This document shows, piece by piece, positions 6,032-6,457 of a DNA stretch of 6,457 nucleotides. The notes below the pieces were generated by a model. That model saw only the letters and a program-made list of their open reading frames with translations, was not told the DNA's origin and did not search any database. Within the stretch, counting starts at the first letter, position 1, and every line of letters starts with the position of its first letter. A program made the position numbers and the translations under genes. Origin of the DNA: an uncultured Eubacterium sp. (lineage in GTDB: Bacteria > Bacillota > Clostridia > Lachnospirales > Lachnospiraceae); assembly GCA_904502145.1 (NCBI GenBank), contig CAJGDH010000109.1:1-6457 (forward strand), read 5' to 3'.

Positions 6032-6060
6032 ACCTTATCACACCCTTTTCTGCTTTTCAA
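6032..6060 (-). promoter_or_regulatory. Candidate promoter for the decarboxylase-tmk-holB operon
   Basis: On the minus strand, TTGAAA (6060-6055, 5 of 6 to consensus) is followed after 17 bp by TAAGGT (6037-6032, 3 of 6), the latter preceded by TGA as in an extended -10. The start would fall near 6025. A competing candidate is TTGATG (6012-6007), 17 bp, TTTTAT (5989-5984), which would leave a leader of only about 8 nt. A promoter is expected here, because the tRNA terminator lies just upstream, but neither match is strong. Confidence 0.33.
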
Positions 6061-6061
6061 G

Positions 6062-6104
6062 AAAATAAAAAATCTCTGAGAACCGGTTACTGATTCTCAG
6101 AGAT
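6062..6104 (-). terminator. Rho-independent terminator of the tRNA cluster
   Basis: A perfect 11-bp stem (6072-6082 with 6094-6104) encloses an 11-nt loop. On the minus strand it is followed by a T-rich tract interrupted by one A (6072-6062). It starts 9 nt after the mature 3' end of tRNA-Lys and separates the tRNA transcript from the decarboxylase operon. Confidence 0.92.
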
Positions 6105-6113
6105 GATTCGTTA

Positions 6114-6186
6114 TGAGGCATCGGGGATTCGAACCCCGGACAACTTGATTAAAAGTCAAGTGCTCTACCAACTGAGCTAATGCCCC
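6114..6186 (-). tRNA. tRNA-Lys (anticodon UUU)
   Basis: This is a 73-nt gene with a complete cloverleaf. The acceptor stem GGGGCAT/ATGCCTC contains one G-U pair at 2-71 and discriminator A73. The D-arm carries AGCTCAGTTGGTAGAGC. The anticodon stem ACTTGA/TCAAGT encloses loop CTTTTAA with anticodon TTT at 6153-6151, and the T-arm is CGGGG-TTCGAAT-CCCCG. The CCA end is not encoded and must be added by the nucleotidyltransferase. It is the last gene of the cluster, 6 nt after tRNA-Phe. Confidence 0.97.
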
Positions 6187-6192
6187 AAAAAA

Positions 6193-6265
<73 letters not shown>

Positions 6266-6271
6266 ACTTAG

Positions 6272-6345
<74 letters not shown>

Positions 6346-6354
6346 ATAATTATG

Positions 6355-6367
6355 TAATTGCCAATTA
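6355..6367. repeat. Palindrome overlapping the tRNA-fMet promoter
   Basis: TAATTG (6355-6360) and CAATTA (6362-6367) form perfect 6-bp arms around one base. The site covers part of the -10 hexamer and the predicted start point, which is where an operator or a start-site effect would act. It is short and AT-rich, so chance is quite possible. Confidence 0.35.
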
Positions 6368-6393
6368 TACCAAATCCGGTTTTAAGGATTCAG
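6364..6393 (-). promoter_or_regulatory. Extended -10 promoter for tRNA-fMet-Phe-Lys
   Basis: On the minus strand the 58-bp spacer after tRNA-Tyr contains TGGTATAAT (6372-6364), a perfect TATAAT with the TGn extension. The best -35 is CTGAAT at 6393-6388 with an 18-bp spacer, only 3 of 6 matches, which an extended -10 can tolerate. The start would be near 6357, giving a 12-nt leader before the mature tRNA 5' end. The cluster can therefore probably be transcribed from here as well as from a promoter upstream of tRNA-Tyr. Confidence 0.68.
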
Positions 6394-6403
6394 AAAATGG
6401 AAA

Positions 6404-6457
6404 TGGGCGGAGGTGGATTCGAACCACCGAAGCAATTTGCAGCAGATTTACAGTCTG
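6404..6457 (-). tRNA. tRNA-Tyr (anticodon GUA), 5' part outside the window
   Basis: Only the 3' 54 nt are present. They show the anticodon loop CTGTAAA with GTA at 6451-6449, a long class II variable arm with a GCA/TGC mini-stem, the T-arm GGTGG-TTCGAAT-CCACC, and the acceptor 3' half TCCGCCC with discriminator A. The long variable arm together with the GTA anticodon is specific to bacterial tRNA-Tyr. CCA is not encoded. The acceptor 5' half and D-arm lie beyond 6457. Confidence 0.95.

Overview
The window looks like chromosomal DNA from a Gram-positive bacterium of the Bacillota, most likely class Clostridia and plausibly Lachnospiraceae. The evidence is the gene order, a RicT (YaaT) protein that is typical of that phylum, Shine-Dalgarno sites of the AGGAGG type, and tRNA genes without encoded CCA ends. 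The family-level placement is inference from general sequence character, not a database result.

Layout, left to right. Positions 1-249 hold a small plus-strand transcription unit: a candidate promoter, a strong ribosome binding site, a 35-codon ORF with no recognised family, and a perfect 14-bp-stem terminator. From 5969 down to 248 a six-gene block runs on the minus strand. In transcription order it is an Orn/Lys/Arg decarboxylase-family gene, tmk (thymidylate kinase), holB (DNA polymerase III delta prime), ricT (PSP1/YaaT), trmN6-like (tRNA adenine-N6 methyltransferase) and rsmI (16S rRNA C1402 2'-O-methyltransferase). It ends at the terminator shared with the small plus-strand unit. Upstream of it, 6072-6457 carries a minus-strand tRNA cluster in the order Tyr (cut by the window edge), fMet, Phe, Lys, with its own terminator and a probable internal promoter before fMet.

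The six-gene block matches the Bacillus subtilis order yaaO-tmk-(yaaQ-yaaR)-holB-yaaT-(yabA)-yabB-(yazA)-yabC, with the genes in brackets absent. No terminator-like structure with a U-tract lies between the genes, and gaps range from a 4-bp overlap to 91 bp, so one polycistronic message is likely. The products join dTTP supply, the replisome clamp loader, RNase Y-linked RNA processing, and tRNA/rRNA methylation.

This is mostly a housekeeping region; I see no defence system, mobile element or CRISPR array. The points most worth a second look are the orphan small ORF with a period-5 His pattern, a tandem U-U mismatch in the T-stem of the initiator tRNA, and two RNA hairpins in the 91-bp holB-ricT gap. 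No stretch over 300 bases lacks a gene.
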